35,984 bases of DNA from positions 7,358 to 43,341 of the forward strand of contig MFEY01000008.1 of assembly GCA_001780035.1 (NCBI GenBank), written 5' to 3'. A program made the translations under genes and the position numbers. Source of the stretch: Candidatus Doudnabacteria bacterium RIFCSPHIGHO2_12_FULL_48_16 (GTDB lineage Bacteria; Patescibacteriota; Doudnabacteria; UBA920; O2-02-FULL-48-8). Positions 21,065 to 29,861 of the stretch are shown one piece after another. Position 1 is the first letter of the stretch; each line of letters begins with the position of its first letter. The notes under the pieces are model-generated. The model made no database searches, was not told the DNA's origin, and saw only the letters and a list, made by a program, of their open reading frames with translations.

Positions 21065-21484
21065 ATGAAAACATTCATTCCGAAAACCAAAGACACCAAG
21101 CGCTCCTGGTATGAAGCTGATGCCAGCCAGTTTACGCTGGGTCGCCTGGCTTCCAAAGTGGCAAGCATCCTGCGCGGCAAGCACAAGGTGACCTTTACCC
21201 CGCACATGGATCTGGGTGACTTTGTGGTTGTGAAGAATGCTGAGAAGGTCAGGTTTACCGGCCGCAAACTGGCCCAGAAAAAATACCATCGTTTTTCCGG
21301 CTACCCGGGCGGGCTCTACACCAAAACCCTGGCCAAGCGCATGGAAACGGAGCCGGAAAAAGTTATTCGGGACGCCGTCTACAATATGATTGACAAGAAT
21401 CGCCTGCGTAAGCACATTCTGCGCCGCTTAAAAGTGGTGACCGGCGAGAAGCACGAATTTCACGTGGAAAAGCAGATTAATTAA
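21065..21484 (+). CDS. rplM: 50S ribosomal protein L13
   Basis: 139 residues, full length. Features include WYEADASQFTLGRLASKVAS (about residues 15-34), the core HMDLGDFVVVKNAEKVRFTG (about 48-67) and the C-terminal AVYNMIDKNRLRKHILRRLK. L13 is an early assembly protein of the large subunit. It lies between rplQ and rpsI, with which it forms the usual rplM-rpsI pair. No SD is seen. Confidence 0.97.
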   Translation: MKTFIPKTKDTKRSWYEADASQFTLGRLASKVASILRGKHKVTFTPHMDLGDFVVVKNAEKVRFTGRKLAQKKYHRFSGYPGGLYTKTLAKRMETEPEKVIRDAVYNMIDKNRLRKHILRRLKVVTGEKHEFHVEKQIN

Positions 21485-21493
21485 TTTTTAAAC

Positions 21494-22063
21494 ATGGAAG
21501 CAACCCCAAAAAAATTATCTCATAAGTCTGCGGTCGATAAACCGGCCAAAAAGCCCGCCGTCCGCAAACCGGCCGCACACAAGCCAGCGGCCGCCAAAAA
21601 ACCGGCGCATGTTGAATCAACGCCACCCGTTGAGCCGGAAGAAGCCGTAGCCGAAAAGCCGGCCCGGGTGCCCCATGGCAAAACTTTTTATGCCGTCGGT
21701 CGCCGCAAGACTTCGGTTGCCCAGGTTTTGACCCAATCGGGCAACGGCACAATCACGATCAACCAGCTGCCGTTTGAAAAATATTTTCAATCCGCGGAAC
21801 TCCAATATATTGCCAAGCAGGCTCTGGTCAGCTTGGGTCTGGAGAAGACTTTGAATGTCAAAGCTAAGCTCCAAGGCGGGGGCATCCATTCCCAGGCCGA
21901 ATCCTTCCGCCATGCCGTGGCGCGCTCCTTGATCAGTATGAATCCGGAATCCCGCCGCACACTCAAAAAACTCGGATTCCTAACCCGCGATCCGCGCGTC
22001 AAAGAACGCAAAAAACCGGGACTCAAGCGCGCCCGCCGCGCCCCGCAATTCAGCAAGCGTTAA
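21494..22063 (+). CDS. rpsI: 30S ribosomal protein S9 with Ala/Lys/Pro-rich N-terminal extension
   Basis: 189 residues. The S9 domain starts at FYAVGRRKTSVAQVLTQSGN (about residue 62) and ends with RKKPGLKRARRAPQFSKR, the tail that reaches the P-site tRNA. The first 60 residues are extra: a low-complexity region of repeated KPAxxKPA-like units (KKPAVRKPAAHKPAAAKKPA) followed by an acidic stretch PPVEPEEAVAEKP. Bacterial S9 is usually about 130 residues. The extension is probably disordered and could bind rRNA or neighbours; its role is unknown. It is the last gene of the operon, followed by a strong terminator. Confidence 0.96.
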   Translation: MEATPKKLSHKSAVDKPAKKPAVRKPAAHKPAAAKKPAHVESTPPVEPEEAVAEKPARVPHGKTFYAVGRRKTSVAQVLTQSGNGTITINQLPFEKYFQSAELQYIAKQALVSLGLEKTLNVKAKLQGGGIHSQAESFRHAVARSLISMNPESRRTLKKLGFLTRDPRVKERKKPGLKRARRAPQFSKR

Positions 22064-22104
22064 ACAACGCTCGGACTTCGAAAAAATCCTCGCTACAGAA
22101 AATT

Positions 22105-22130
22105 AAAAACCGCCGAAAGGCGGTTTTTTG
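22105..22130 (+). terminator. Intrinsic terminator of the ribosomal protein operon
   Basis: AACCGCC-GAAA-GGCGGTT with A residues before and six T after: a classic terminator 42 bases after the rpsI stop. Confidence 0.9.
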
Positions 22131-22180
22131 ACGCTCGGACAGGGTCGAATTCCCGAAAACTGCCGGTTGATTCTTATAAT

Positions 22181-22224
22181 AAAAAAAGTCGCCGGGTCTT
22201 GATTGGAGGTCTCAAGACCGCGGC
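22181..22224 (-). terminator. Terminator of the two-gene minus-strand unit
   Basis: On the minus strand GCCGCGGTCTTGA (22224-22212) pairs with TCAAGACCCGGC (22202-22191), with one bulged base, followed by GACTTTTTTT. Confidence 0.75.
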
Positions 22225-22238
22225 GCGGATGGGGTGTG

Positions 22239-22517
22239 TCAGCTTTCGTAATCAACCGCCGGCCATGAGATCGGCCAGATTGCTGTCACGAGTTCGATGA
22301 TGGCAATGACGATCAGGCAGATCGCCCAGGTCAACATTACGTTTGCGAAATCGAGGATCGGGGCGGTGTGGTTGATCGTCGCGATCGTCGAATCGATTGG
22401 CCACGCGAGCAGGTTCACGATGGAGAGGGTGAAAGCGACCGCCAGCGCGATCCTTAATCCTTCCGGCGTGTGGTTTTTCTGTTCGAGCTCGTCCAGAACA
22501 CGTTCGGTAGAGGTCAT
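22239..22517 (-). CDS. Small membrane protein of unknown function
   Basis: 92 residues beginning MTSTERVLDELEQKNHTPEG, a charged amphipathic N-terminus. Two hydrophobic helices follow (about residues 23-42, LRIALAVAFTLSIVNLLAW, and about 60-82, NVMLTWAICLIVIAIIELV). I choose this ATG because AAGGAG lies 6 bases upstream and the ATG overlaps the stop of the preceding gene (ATGA), giving coupled translation. It is not recognised as any named family. With its partner at 22514-23122 it forms a two-gene minus-strand operon ending in a strong terminator. Confidence 0.7.
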   Translation of the reverse strand: MTSTERVLDELEQKNHTPEGLRIALAVAFTLSIVNLLAWPIDSTIATINHTAPILDFANVMLTWAICLIVIAIIELVTAIWPISWPAVDYES

Positions 22518-23122
22518 GTCGTCTCCTTGCGGCCGATGCTCCTCACGGCCAGATATATGATCCAGGCCATTAAGATCGCGGTGCCGATGACCGACACCGT
22601 CATGTTGATGCGGATCAGAAAGTCGCCGCCGGTGATGTTCGCGTAGAGCATTAGCGGCTGGATACAGAGTGCCGCGAGGGCGAGCGCCAGGACGAGTTCG
22701 ACCCACGAGTTCAGGGGACGCTCATTGGTCTTGGCATTCCAGATCAGACGAAGAATCCGGGAATAGCCCGGACGGCGTTGTTCGAAATCCATGAGCCCCT
22801 CCTGACCGAGGCGAAGGCGGTTAGCCTCGGTTTCTGGTGACGGGATCGGGAGGAAGTCCGGCAGCACGCTTTCCGTCTGCCCGAACATCTGCCCGTCAAT
22901 GATCCAGGTATTACCCCCCTTGGGGTGCTTGCGGTGTTCAATTAGGCCGGCGTTGGCGAGCAGACGCAGGACGCGATCGGCTGCGACATGATCGGTTGTG
23001 CCGAGGACCCACTTCCAGTCGTCTTCCTCAGCCAGCGACTGGACTAGTTTCACTAAACGCGCGCGAGTACCAAGTTCGGGCACCGGCTCGAGTAAGGCCT
23101 GCTGTGCGGGTTGATTGGACAC
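22514..23122 (-). CDS. Membrane protein with possible N-terminal winged helix
   Basis: 202 residues, starting at a GTG 4 bases after a strong AGGAGGAG SD. Residues about 20-75 (TRARLVKLVQSL, then AADRVLRLLANAGLIEHRKH, then TWIIDG) have the helix-helix-wing look of a winged helix domain, which is inferred and not certain. Two membrane helices follow at about residues 142-164 and 170-194. The combination suggests a membrane-bound regulator or a cytoplasmic sensing domain tied to the membrane. Its stop overlaps the start of the small membrane protein downstream. I know no matching family. Confidence 0.7.
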   Translation of the reverse strand: MSNQPAQQALLEPVPELGTRARLVKLVQSLAEEDDWKWVLGTTDHVAADRVLRLLANAGLIEHRKHPKGGNTWIIDGQMFGQTESVLPDFLPIPSPETEANRLRLGQEGLMDFEQRRPGYSRILRLIWNAKTNERPLNSWVELVLALALAALCIQPLMLYANITGGDFLIRINMTVSVIGTAILMAWIIYLAVRSIGRKETT

Positions 23123-23144
23123 TTAGCTCCTCCTCTTGGGATGA

Positions 23145-23173
23145 ATAATAGAGCATATACGTTTTTTGGGCAA
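23145..23173 (-). promoter_or_regulatory. Promoter of the minus-strand membrane protein pair
   Basis: TTGCCC (23173-23168), 17 bp, TATTAT (23150-23145). The surrounding ATAT-n-CTCTATTATTCA is nearly repeated before the gene at 24230, so the two units share a promoter type. Confidence 0.5.
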
Positions 23174-23178
23174 TTAGC

Positions 23179-23198
23179 TATAATAGGTCCATTGAGGA
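23179..23198 (+). promoter_or_regulatory. -10 box and strong SD before the 23207 gene
   Basis: TATAAT at 23179-23184 and GAGGAGG at about 23194-23200, 7-8 bases before the ATG at 23207. This decides the start over an in-frame ATG at 23111 that would read through the divergent promoter. Confidence 0.6.
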
Positions 23199-23206
23199 GG
23201 AATCTA

Positions 23207-23758
23207 ATGATCACTACGCTGTGCGTGCTGGCGTCGGTCGCAATCGGATTCTACTTGATGATGTACAGCCGGGAGCGCTGTTGGCTGGGGGCGTGGGAGC
23301 TTGCCGCCGTCATCGTCTATATTCCGGTGGCGCTGATCTTCGTCGAGAACTATCCGGATTATGACAAGAACCGTGGGCCGAAGGACACCGACAACCTCGT
23401 GCGTCATCAACTGTTCCGGATCGCTGTGCTGGGCTCCTGGTTCGGTTGGACCATGATTCTGCTGGCGCCGATAATGTATTTGCGCGGCCGTTGGGATTTT
23501 GTCTGGCCGGTATGGGGAACGTTCCTGATCTTTACAGCGGGTAGGCGCATGTTCGCTTACCGCGGAACATTTGGACCGAACCTGGCCGTCATGATGGTAG
23601 GATGTGCTTTCATGGGAGCAGGGGATAGCCAGGTTGCCAACAACTATTCAACTCTGGTCATCCTGGCCTTCGCCCTCGCCTGCTATTTATACGCTGACCG
23701 GGTTGACGCCGCATGGAAAGCCCGGATGAGACGCCATTATCAACCACCCACGCAGTGA
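23207..23758 (+). CDS. Polytopic membrane protein of unknown function
   Basis: 183 residues beginning MITTLCVLASVAIGFYLMMY. About five hydrophobic helices: residues 2-20, 28-45, about 70-90, about 97-112 and about 122-160 (possibly two). Charged loops lie between them, including ENYPDYDKNRGPKDTDN, and the C-terminus is basic (KARMRRHY). The start is fixed by a strong SD. It is divergent from the 22514 gene and followed by a good terminator. No family is recognised; neighbours suggest a shared membrane function for this island, but that is only inference. Confidence 0.72.
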   Translation: MITTLCVLASVAIGFYLMMYSRERCWLGAWELAAVIVYIPVALIFVENYPDYDKNRGPKDTDNLVRHQLFRIAVLGSWFGWTMILLAPIMYLRGRWDFVWPVWGTFLIFTAGRRMFAYRGTFGPNLAVMMVGCAFMGAGDSQVANNYSTLVILAFALACYLYADRVDAAWKARMRRHYQPPTQ

Positions 23759-23773
23759 TCTTCCACGGCTCCC

Positions 23774-23828
23774 GCGAGCCGATACTGACTGGCGGGCTGG
23801 CCACCTTCGGGTGTCGGCTCGCTTTTTT
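23774..23828 (+). terminator. Intrinsic terminator of the 23207 gene
   Basis: GCGAGCCGATAC (23774-23785) pairs with GTGTCGGCTCGC (23811-23822), 12 bp with one G-T pair, followed by six T. Confidence 0.85.
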
Positions 23829-23830
23829 AA

Positions 23831-23867
23831 ATAAAACGAGGGTGAGCGCGCCTTGGCGCACTCACCC
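23831..23867 (-). terminator. Intrinsic terminator of the 24230 minus-strand gene
   Basis: On the minus strand GGGTGAGTGCGC and GCGCGCTCACCC form a 12-bp stem with one G-T pair around loop CAAG, followed by TCGTTTTATTT. It is back to back with the plus-strand terminator at 23774. Confidence 0.85.
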
Positions 23868-23882
23868 CAGAACTTGTAACCT

Positions 23883-24230
23883 TCAGGCCTTCTGCTCGAC
23901 GCGAGTCTTCTTTGATGATGACCTGCGGAAAGCCAGGAGACAGAGACCCCCGACAATGACACCGACGCCCAGCGCGAAGGCGTAGAGCCCGCCGATGGCC
24001 AGGATCGCAATGGCCACGACGCCGACGACTTCTCCGCTGAAGAGCTGGCTGTAGAGCCGGCGCCTCTGTTGTGGAGTCCGGCCACGGACGTCGCCGAGCC
24101 AGAAGAACAGGTATTTGACTTCCAGCCAGACGATCCCGGCCGCCGCGGGCATCCACGCATACGAGTGAAGGAAGGCGATCCAGCCGAAGTTAGAGAGCCA
24201 CGCCGGCAGCGGCAGAAACGGCAAACCCAT
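23883..24230 (-). CDS. Small membrane protein of unknown function
   Basis: 115 residues from the ATG at 24230, chosen because AGGAGG lies 8 bases upstream and a promoter TTGCTT-17-TATTAT lies at 24282-24254; a longer frame from 24278 would start before that SD. Hydrophobic helices are at about residues 13-32 (possibly 35-45) and 68-100 (VVGVVAIAILAIGGLYAFAL, then GVGVIVGGLCLLAF). A loop RGRTPQQRRRLYSQLFSGE and a Lys/Arg-rich tail are charged. No family is recognised. It is a single-gene unit with its own terminator. Confidence 0.7.
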   Translation of the reverse strand: MGLPFLPLPAWLSNFGWIAFLHSYAWMPAAAGIVWLEVKYLFFWLGDVRGRTPQQRRRLYSQLFSGEVVGVVAIAILAIGGLYAFALGVGVIVGGLCLLAFRRSSSKKTRVEQKA

Positions 24231-24253
24231 AGTTGATTCCTCCTGATTGCTGA

Positions 24254-24282
24254 ATAATAGAATATATCTCTGGGCCAAGCAA
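24254..24282 (-). promoter_or_regulatory. Promoter of the 24230 gene
   Basis: TTGCTT (24282-24277), 17 bp, TATTAT (24259-24254), with flanks resembling the promoter at 23145-23173. Confidence 0.5.
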
Positions 24283-24326
24283 GAGCAATGCTTGAAACAA
24301 AATCGCGGCCAATACGATAAAAGGTT

Positions 24327-25010
24327 ATGAAAAAAGGCTTAATCATTCCAATCAGTTTGGCTCTTTTGATGGTTCCGGCATTCATTTGGGCCCAGAATGC
24401 CAGCCAGTTTGCCGATCCGTGCCTAGTCAGGATTTACCACACCAACTTCATGCTGCCACAAGAGGGCGGAGCCGTTGTCAGCGGCCCCGAAGGCTTGTTT
24501 TTTGCCCGCACCTATCTGCCCGGTTGCGAACATTCAGCCGATGGTCTCCAGGTGGTCGCGCGCGGGAGTATTGCCGGCACCAGCACGAATAACGGATTTG
24601 TGGCGCCGGTAACCGGAGTGTCCAATGCCGGCTCCAGTATCGTCAATTTTTTCCTTGGCAATTCCTGTTTGGTCCCCGTTTACCACACAGATTTTTTGTT
24701 TCCCCCGGAAGGCGGTGTAATAATTCGCTCCGCTGATCAGTTATACTTTGTACCAACCTACCTACCGGAGTGCGCCCAGGCCGCGACAGCCGGCACGGTG
24801 GTCAAAAAAGCGGGGGACACGAATGCGGCGGTTATTCAGCCCACAGGAACCGGCGGCGGCCAGATCCTCAATCTGGCTTTGGGCGATCCTTGTCTGGTCC
24901 CCATCTATCACACCAACTTCCAGTTGCCGGCCGAGGGTGGTAAAATCACCCGGATTGGCAACCAGCAATATTTTGTGAGGACTTATCAGTCAGGATGCGA
25001 AAGGTACTAA
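24327..25010 (+). CDS. Secreted protein with three cysteine-paired repeats
   Basis: 227 residues. A signal peptide occupies residues 1-22 (MKKGLIIPISLALLMVPAFI, then WA). The mature protein has three copies of a repeat of about 40 residues starting (D/S)-(P/S)-C-L-V-x-(I/V)-Y-H-T-(N/D)-F and containing P-x-E-G-G and a TY-x-x-x-C end. Cysteines are at 32/67, 114/149 and 189/224, exactly 35 residues apart each time, which strongly suggests one disulfide per repeat. Linkers are Gly/Thr/Ala-rich. I do not recognise a family; an extracellular binding or structural protein is likely. A -10-like TACGAT lies 8 bases before the ATG. Confidence 0.72.
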   Translation: MKKGLIIPISLALLMVPAFIWAQNASQFADPCLVRIYHTNFMLPQEGGAVVSGPEGLFFARTYLPGCEHSADGLQVVARGSIAGTSTNNGFVAPVTGVSNAGSSIVNFFLGNSCLVPVYHTDFLFPPEGGVIIRSADQLYFVPTYLPECAQAATAGTVVKKAGDTNAAVIQPTGTGGGQILNLALGDPCLVPIYHTNFQLPAEGGKITRIGNQQYFVRTYQSGCERY

Positions 25011-25061
25011 AAAATAATTAAATAAGCCCGGTCAACCGGGCAGAAAAAGAAGGAGCATTAT

Positions 25062-25325
25062 ATGGGACTCATTTTATGGATTGTATTTGGGGCGTTGGTG
25101 GGCTGGTTGGCCTCGATTATCATGAGCACTGATGCGCAAATGGGGGCGCTGGCCAACATCGGTGTCGGCATTGTGGGCGCCATCCTCGGCGGCTGGATTA
25201 TGAGCTTGCTCGGATATCCGGGAGTTTCCGGGTTTAACCTATACGGTTTACTGGTTGCGATCTTGGGCTCGATTGTGTTGATCTGGATCGTGCGCATGGC
25301 CCGGAGCGGCGCCGTGGGCCACTAA
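25062..25325 (+). CDS. GlsB/YeaQ/YmgE family stress-response membrane protein
   Basis: 87 residues, three hydrophobic helices with glycine-rich faces: MGLILWIVFGALVGWLAS, then NIGVGIVGAILGGWIMSLLG, then YGLLVAILGSIVLIWIVRMA. This is the whole of the small transglycosylase-associated family, whose role is linked to stress but poorly defined. A strong SD (AAGGAG) lies 7 bases before the ATG. It closes the small-protein island and is followed by a two-way terminator. Confidence 0.9.
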   Translation: MGLILWIVFGALVGWLASIIMSTDAQMGALANIGVGIVGAILGGWIMSLLGYPGVSGFNLYGLLVAILGSIVLIWIVRMARSGAVGH

Positions 25326-25341
25326 CTTTGACGGCAGGAAG

Positions 25342-25373
25342 AAAAAGCCGATTCTGTGGGGGATCGGCTTTTT
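25342..25373. terminator. Bidirectional terminator after the YeaQ-like gene
   Basis: AAAAAGCCGAT (25342-25352) and ATCGGCTTTTT (25363-25373), 11-bp perfect arms with A and T tails that can end transcripts from both strands, including typA. Confidence 0.85.
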
Positions 25374-25401
25374 GATTTGGTTTTTCTACCGTTCGGTGCC
25401 G

Positions 25402-25437
25402 CCCTCTCCCCCTGGGAGAGGGGCTGGGGGTGAGGGT
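25402..25437 (-). repeat. CT-rich palindromic intergenic repeat, copy 3 (inverted)
   Basis: CCCTCTCCCCCTGGGAGAGG followed by GGCTGGGGGTGAGGG, the reverse orientation of the repeats at 3285 and 4781. It ends exactly at the typA stop codon. Confidence 0.7.
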
Positions 25438-27265
<1,828 letters not shown>

Positions 27266-27267
<2 letters not shown>

Positions 27268-27367
27268 CCCGTTAGAAATAGCTTAGTTGATAATTGATGC
27301 GTTTATATAATTCGCCCGTTGAATATAATTTTGCGGTATATAGACTTTACAAAATTTCTAACGGGAT
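27266..27367 (-). promoter_or_regulatory. 102-bp leader element with 14-bp terminal inverted repeats (typA copy)
   Basis: Arms ATCCCGTTAGAAAT (27266-27279) and ATTTCTAACGGGAT (27354-27367) are perfect reverse complements. In the mRNA the 3' arm ends with the A and U of the typA start codon, so closing the helix hides the start. An internal AACGGG (27320-27315, minus strand) can instead pair with CCCGTT of the 5' arm. Length and layout equal the infA element. Confidence 0.65.
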
Positions 27368-27379
27368 TCATAACAATTA

Positions 27380-27408
27380 ATGATACACCAAATTGGCGAT
27401 ATTGACAA
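27380..27408 (-). promoter_or_regulatory. Promoter of typA
   Basis: TTGTCA (27408-27403), 17 bp, TATCAT (27385-27380). Start is expected near 27373, about 6 bases before the leader element. Its -35 box overlaps the rnpB -35 on the other strand. Confidence 0.6.
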
Positions 27409-27430
27409 GGGGGCAAAAAAGGAGTATAAT
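27402..27430 (+). promoter_or_regulatory. Consensus promoter of rnpB
   Basis: TTGACA (27402-27407), 17 bp, TATAAT (27425-27430): a perfect sigma-70-type promoter 7 bases before the RNA 5' end. Confidence 0.85.
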
Positions 27431-27436
27431 TATATT

Positions 27437-27826
27437 TGCTTTCTTAAAGTTAGTGCGCAATCAAGCCTAAAGTTTACTTTAGGTTAGGAAAGTCCGAACA
27501 CGTTGGTTGAATGAAATCCTCGCGAGTTCATGCAGCCTCACGTAGCGGGTAATCCCCGCCATGAGTGATCAAGGGATGCGAACAGGAACGCTTGCGGCCG
27601 AGAGGCCGTAAGCATCCGGCCAAGTGGCCGGATGACGCCTGGCGGCAACGCCGGGAGTGAAACGGCTAAATTCCTACGTGACAGTGCAATGTCAAATAGG
27701 TCCCGATTTATCGGGACGGGTTGACAGCTTGAGCCAAACAGCAATGTTTGGCCCAGAGAGATGATTGCTTCCCCCGATTTATCGGGGTCAGACAGAATTC
27801 GGCTTATAGCTATCTTGGAGAAAGCA
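27437..27826 (+). ncRNA. rnpB: RNase P RNA
   Basis: Catalytic RNA that matures the 5' ends of tRNAs. Recognised by the conserved core blocks AGGAAAGTCCGAAC (about 27485-27498), GTCAAATAGG (about 27691), AGCTTGAGCC (about 27727) and AGACAGAATTCGGCTTATAG near the 3' end. The ends TGCTTTCT (27437) and AGAAAGCA (27826) form helix P1. Several peripheral helices are unusual palindromes: TCCCGATTTATCGGGA at 27701-27716 and CCCCGATTTATCGGGG at 27772-27787 share the core of the RRM gene terminator at 28347, so repeat elements seem to have replaced or extended the original helix tips. Length, about 390 nt, is normal for type A. Confidence 0.92.
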
Positions 27827-27827
27827 T

Positions 27828-27856
27828 ATAAAAATCCACCAATTGTGGATTTTTAT
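27828..27856. terminator. Terminator of rnpB
   Basis: ATAAAAATCCAC (27828-27839) and GTGGATTTTTAT (27845-27856): 12-bp arms, 5-base loop and a T-rich descending arm, directly after the RNA. Confidence 0.8.
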
Positions 27857-27872
27857 ATTGGTGGATAACCGA

Positions 27873-27901
27873 TTGACCCGGCCTTCGTTTTTAGGTATAC
27901 T
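27873..27901 (+). promoter_or_regulatory. Promoter of the RRM protein gene
   Basis: TTGACC (27873-27878), 17 bp, TATACT (27896-27901). The 5' UTR of about 80 bases can form an 11-bp helix, CGAAGGGAAGC (27920-27930) with GTTTCCCTTTG (27959-27969), ending about 20 bases before the ATG. Confidence 0.65.
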
Positions 27902-27988
27902 GTTCATGTTTCCTTTAGTCGAAGGGAAGCTAATTAAAACATTGGGCTCAATTTAAGAGTTTCCCTTTGTTTGAAGGCTAATAATCAA

Positions 27989-28321
27989 ATGGGTAAGAAA
28001 TTGTTTGTCGGCGGTTTGCCTTACGCGACCACCAGCGATGAATTGAAGAATCATTTCATGGCTGCCGGTAACGTTGTGAGCGCACAGATCATCACCGACA
28101 AGTTCTCTGGCCGATCCAAAGGATTTGGATTCGTCGAAATGTCTTCCGATGAGGAAGCAGCCAAAGCCGTTGAGATGTTCAATGGTCAGGATTTCGGCGG
28201 TCGCTCCTTGGCGGTCAACGAAGCTCGTCCGAAAACCGAAGGTGGTTCTCGTGGCGGATTCGGTGCCAGCCGTGGCGGATCCCGTGGCGGATTCGGTGGC
28301 GGTCGCAGAGACGAATACTAA
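27989..28321 (+). CDS. RNA-binding protein with one RRM and a Gly/Arg-rich tail
   Basis: 110 residues. KLFVGGLPY (RNP2, about residues 4-12) and SKGFGFVEM (RNP1, about 43-51) define a single RRM, followed by a glycine/arginine tail with GGSRGGFG repeats. It resembles the small glycine-rich RNA-binding proteins that are often cold-induced in cyanobacteria and other bacteria. I use the ATG at 27989; a TTG at 27971 would add six residues. Its structured leader, strong promoter and own terminator suggest abundant, regulated expression. Likely target: structured mRNAs, as an RNA chaperone. Confidence 0.92.
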   Translation: MGKKLFVGGLPYATTSDELKNHFMAAGNVVSAQIITDKFSGRSKGFGFVEMSSDEEAAKAVEMFNGQDFGGRSLAVNEARPKTEGGSRGGFGASRGGSRGGFGGGRRDEY

Positions 28322-28340
28322 TTAGATTTAGTTACAAGAA

Positions 28341-28372
28341 GCTTCGTCCCGATTTATCGGGACGGGCTTTTT
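28341..28372 (+). terminator. Terminator of the RRM gene, made from a dispersed palindrome
   Basis: GTCCCGATTTATCGGGAC (28346-28363) followed by GGGCTTTTTTG. The 20 bases from 28347 are identical to 27701-27720 inside rnpB. Confidence 0.85.
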
Positions 28373-28387
28373 TGTTGGCGTAAAATA

Positions 28388-28396
28388 TGGTATAAT
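28388..28396 (+). promoter_or_regulatory. Extended -10 promoter of the second polysaccharide cluster
   Basis: TGGTATAAT, a perfect extended -10, 41 bases before the sugar transferase ATG. Confidence 0.55.
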
Positions 28397-28437
28397 AAAA
28401 CGGTAAATTTTTGATTTTTAACCAATTGGATATCTGA

Positions 28438-29859
28438 ATGAAACGTTCAGAGTTGTTGTTCAACGTAATTTCAATTTTTGTGGATTGGCTCATGCTATTG
28501 CTGGCGGGGCTGACCGCTTTTTATTTGCGCTTTCATTTGTCGCCCCTGCGGCCGGTGCTCTATCAGCTGACATGGAGTCAGTATTTTCAGGTCCTGTTCG
28601 AAGCCAGCCCCTTGATTATTTTGATTCTGGCCCTGGCCGGATTGTATAATCTCAAAGGCACGCGCCGGGTTTCCGCCGAACTTCTCAAAATCCTGTTGGC
28701 CGTGTCTTCCGGCCTGCTGGTCATTATCGTGCTGTTTTTCTTCAACCAAAGCGTTTTTCCTTCCCGTTTGATTGTGCTGATGGCCTGGGGCTTGGCGATC
28801 GTGTTTATCAGCTTTGGCCGGCTGATTCTGCGCCAGATGCAGGTGCGGATGCTGCGGCGCGGTATCGGTTTGCACCGCCTGGTGGTAATTTATCCCGCGG
28901 ATAAGCCGCATGAACTCATGGACACAATCGGCAAGCGGCCAGAGTTGGGATTCAAAATCGTGGGTAGCCTGCAAGCCGACTTGCCCATAGCCGAACTGCT
29001 GTCGTCCCTGGAGCAATTGCGCGTCCAAAAAGGGATAGATGAATTGCTACAGGCTGATCCCATGCTTGATCCGGCCGCCAGCGGCGAGATTTTGAAATTT
29101 TGCCGCGACTTTGGAATTAAGTTTAATTTTGTTCCGAATTTTTTTGAAACCGCGACCGGCAACGTGGCGGTCGAGACGATTTCCGGCACGCCGGTGATTG
29201 TGCTCAAAAACACGCCGCTCGAGGGCTGGGGCCGGGTCATTAAGCGCCTGGTCGATATCACGGCCGCCGCGGCCGGATTGATAACTTTAAGCCCGGTGTA
29301 TCTGTTGGTCGCCATTGCAATCAAGCTGGATTCCCGCGGCCCGGTGTTTTTTCATCAAGCGCGCGCCGCCGGGCTGGGCCAGTTTGAATTTTATAAATTT
29401 CGCTCCATGCACTACGAAATGAGCGAAGGCACGGCCGCCGGCGATAAATTGCGCGAACAGCTGGAAAAGCAAAACGCCCGGCTTGGCCCTTATGTTAAGA
29501 TCAAAAACGATCCCCGGGTCACCCGGATTGGCCGAATTATCCGTAAAACCAAGCTGGATGAATTGCCGAGCCTCTGGCATATTCTGCGCGGCCAAATGAG
29601 CCTGGTCGGGCCGCGGGTGCACATGACCAAGGAAGTTGATCATTTCCGCAACGAGTATAAACATTTGTTTGTTATCAAGCCGGGTGCCACGGGCTTAACC
29701 CAGATCATCCAGGCTTCCGACAACCCGGAAATTTCCTGGGAGGAAGAAATCAAGCTGGATGCATTTTATATCGAAAACTGGTCCCTCTGGCTCGACCTTT
29801 ATATTATTTTCAAAACCATTTTAATTTTGCTCGGGAAGCGCCCGAAAGTGGATTATTAA
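28438..29859 (+). CDS. Polyprenyl glycosylphosphotransferase (initiating sugar transferase)
   Basis: 473 residues. It starts a surface glycan by moving a sugar phosphate from a nucleotide sugar to undecaprenyl phosphate. Four to five membrane helices in the first 130 residues ([18 protein letters not shown], then [16 protein letters not shown] and others) are followed by a nucleotide-binding-like middle part. The catalytic bacterial sugar transferase domain begins with the membrane hairpin [20 protein letters not shown] (about 271-290) and contains FYKFRSMH (about 318-325), [14 protein letters not shown] (about 369-382) and [11 protein letters not shown]. This is the WbaP/CpsE type. It heads the second glycan cluster and would feed the flippase and polymerase encoded at 3344-7273. 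Confidence 0.93.
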   Translation: MKRSELLFNVISIFVDWLMLLLAGLTAFYLRFHLSPLRPVLYQLTWSQYFQVLFEASPLIILILALAGLYNLKGTRRVSAELLKILLAVSSGLLVIIVLFFFNQSVFPSRLIVLMAWGLAIVFISFGRLILRQMQVRMLRRGIGLHRLVVIYPADKPHELMDTIGKRPELGFKIVGSLQADLPIAELLSSLEQLRVQKGIDELLQADPMLDPAASGEILKFCRDFGIKFNFVPNFFETATGNVAVETISGTPVIVLKNTPLEGWGRVIKRLVDITAAAAGLITLSPVYLLVAIAIKLDSRGPVFFHQARAAGLGQFEFYKFRSMHYEMSEGTAAGDKLREQLEKQNARLGPYVKIKNDPRVTRIGRIIRKTKLDELPSLWHILRGQMSLVGPRVHMTKEVDHFRNEYKHLFVIKPGATGLTQIIQASDNPEISWEEEIKLDAFYIENWSLWLDLYIIFKTILILLGKRPKVDY

Positions 29860-29861
29860 AT

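Noticed and set aside
22132-22165. tRNA-like T-arm (GGGTCGAATTCCC)
   Set aside because: No acceptor, D or anticodon arms can be built around it; the match is short and accidental.
23111-23206. Longer N-terminus for the 23207 membrane protein
   Set aside because: It would run through the divergent promoter; a strong SD directly precedes the ATG at 23207.
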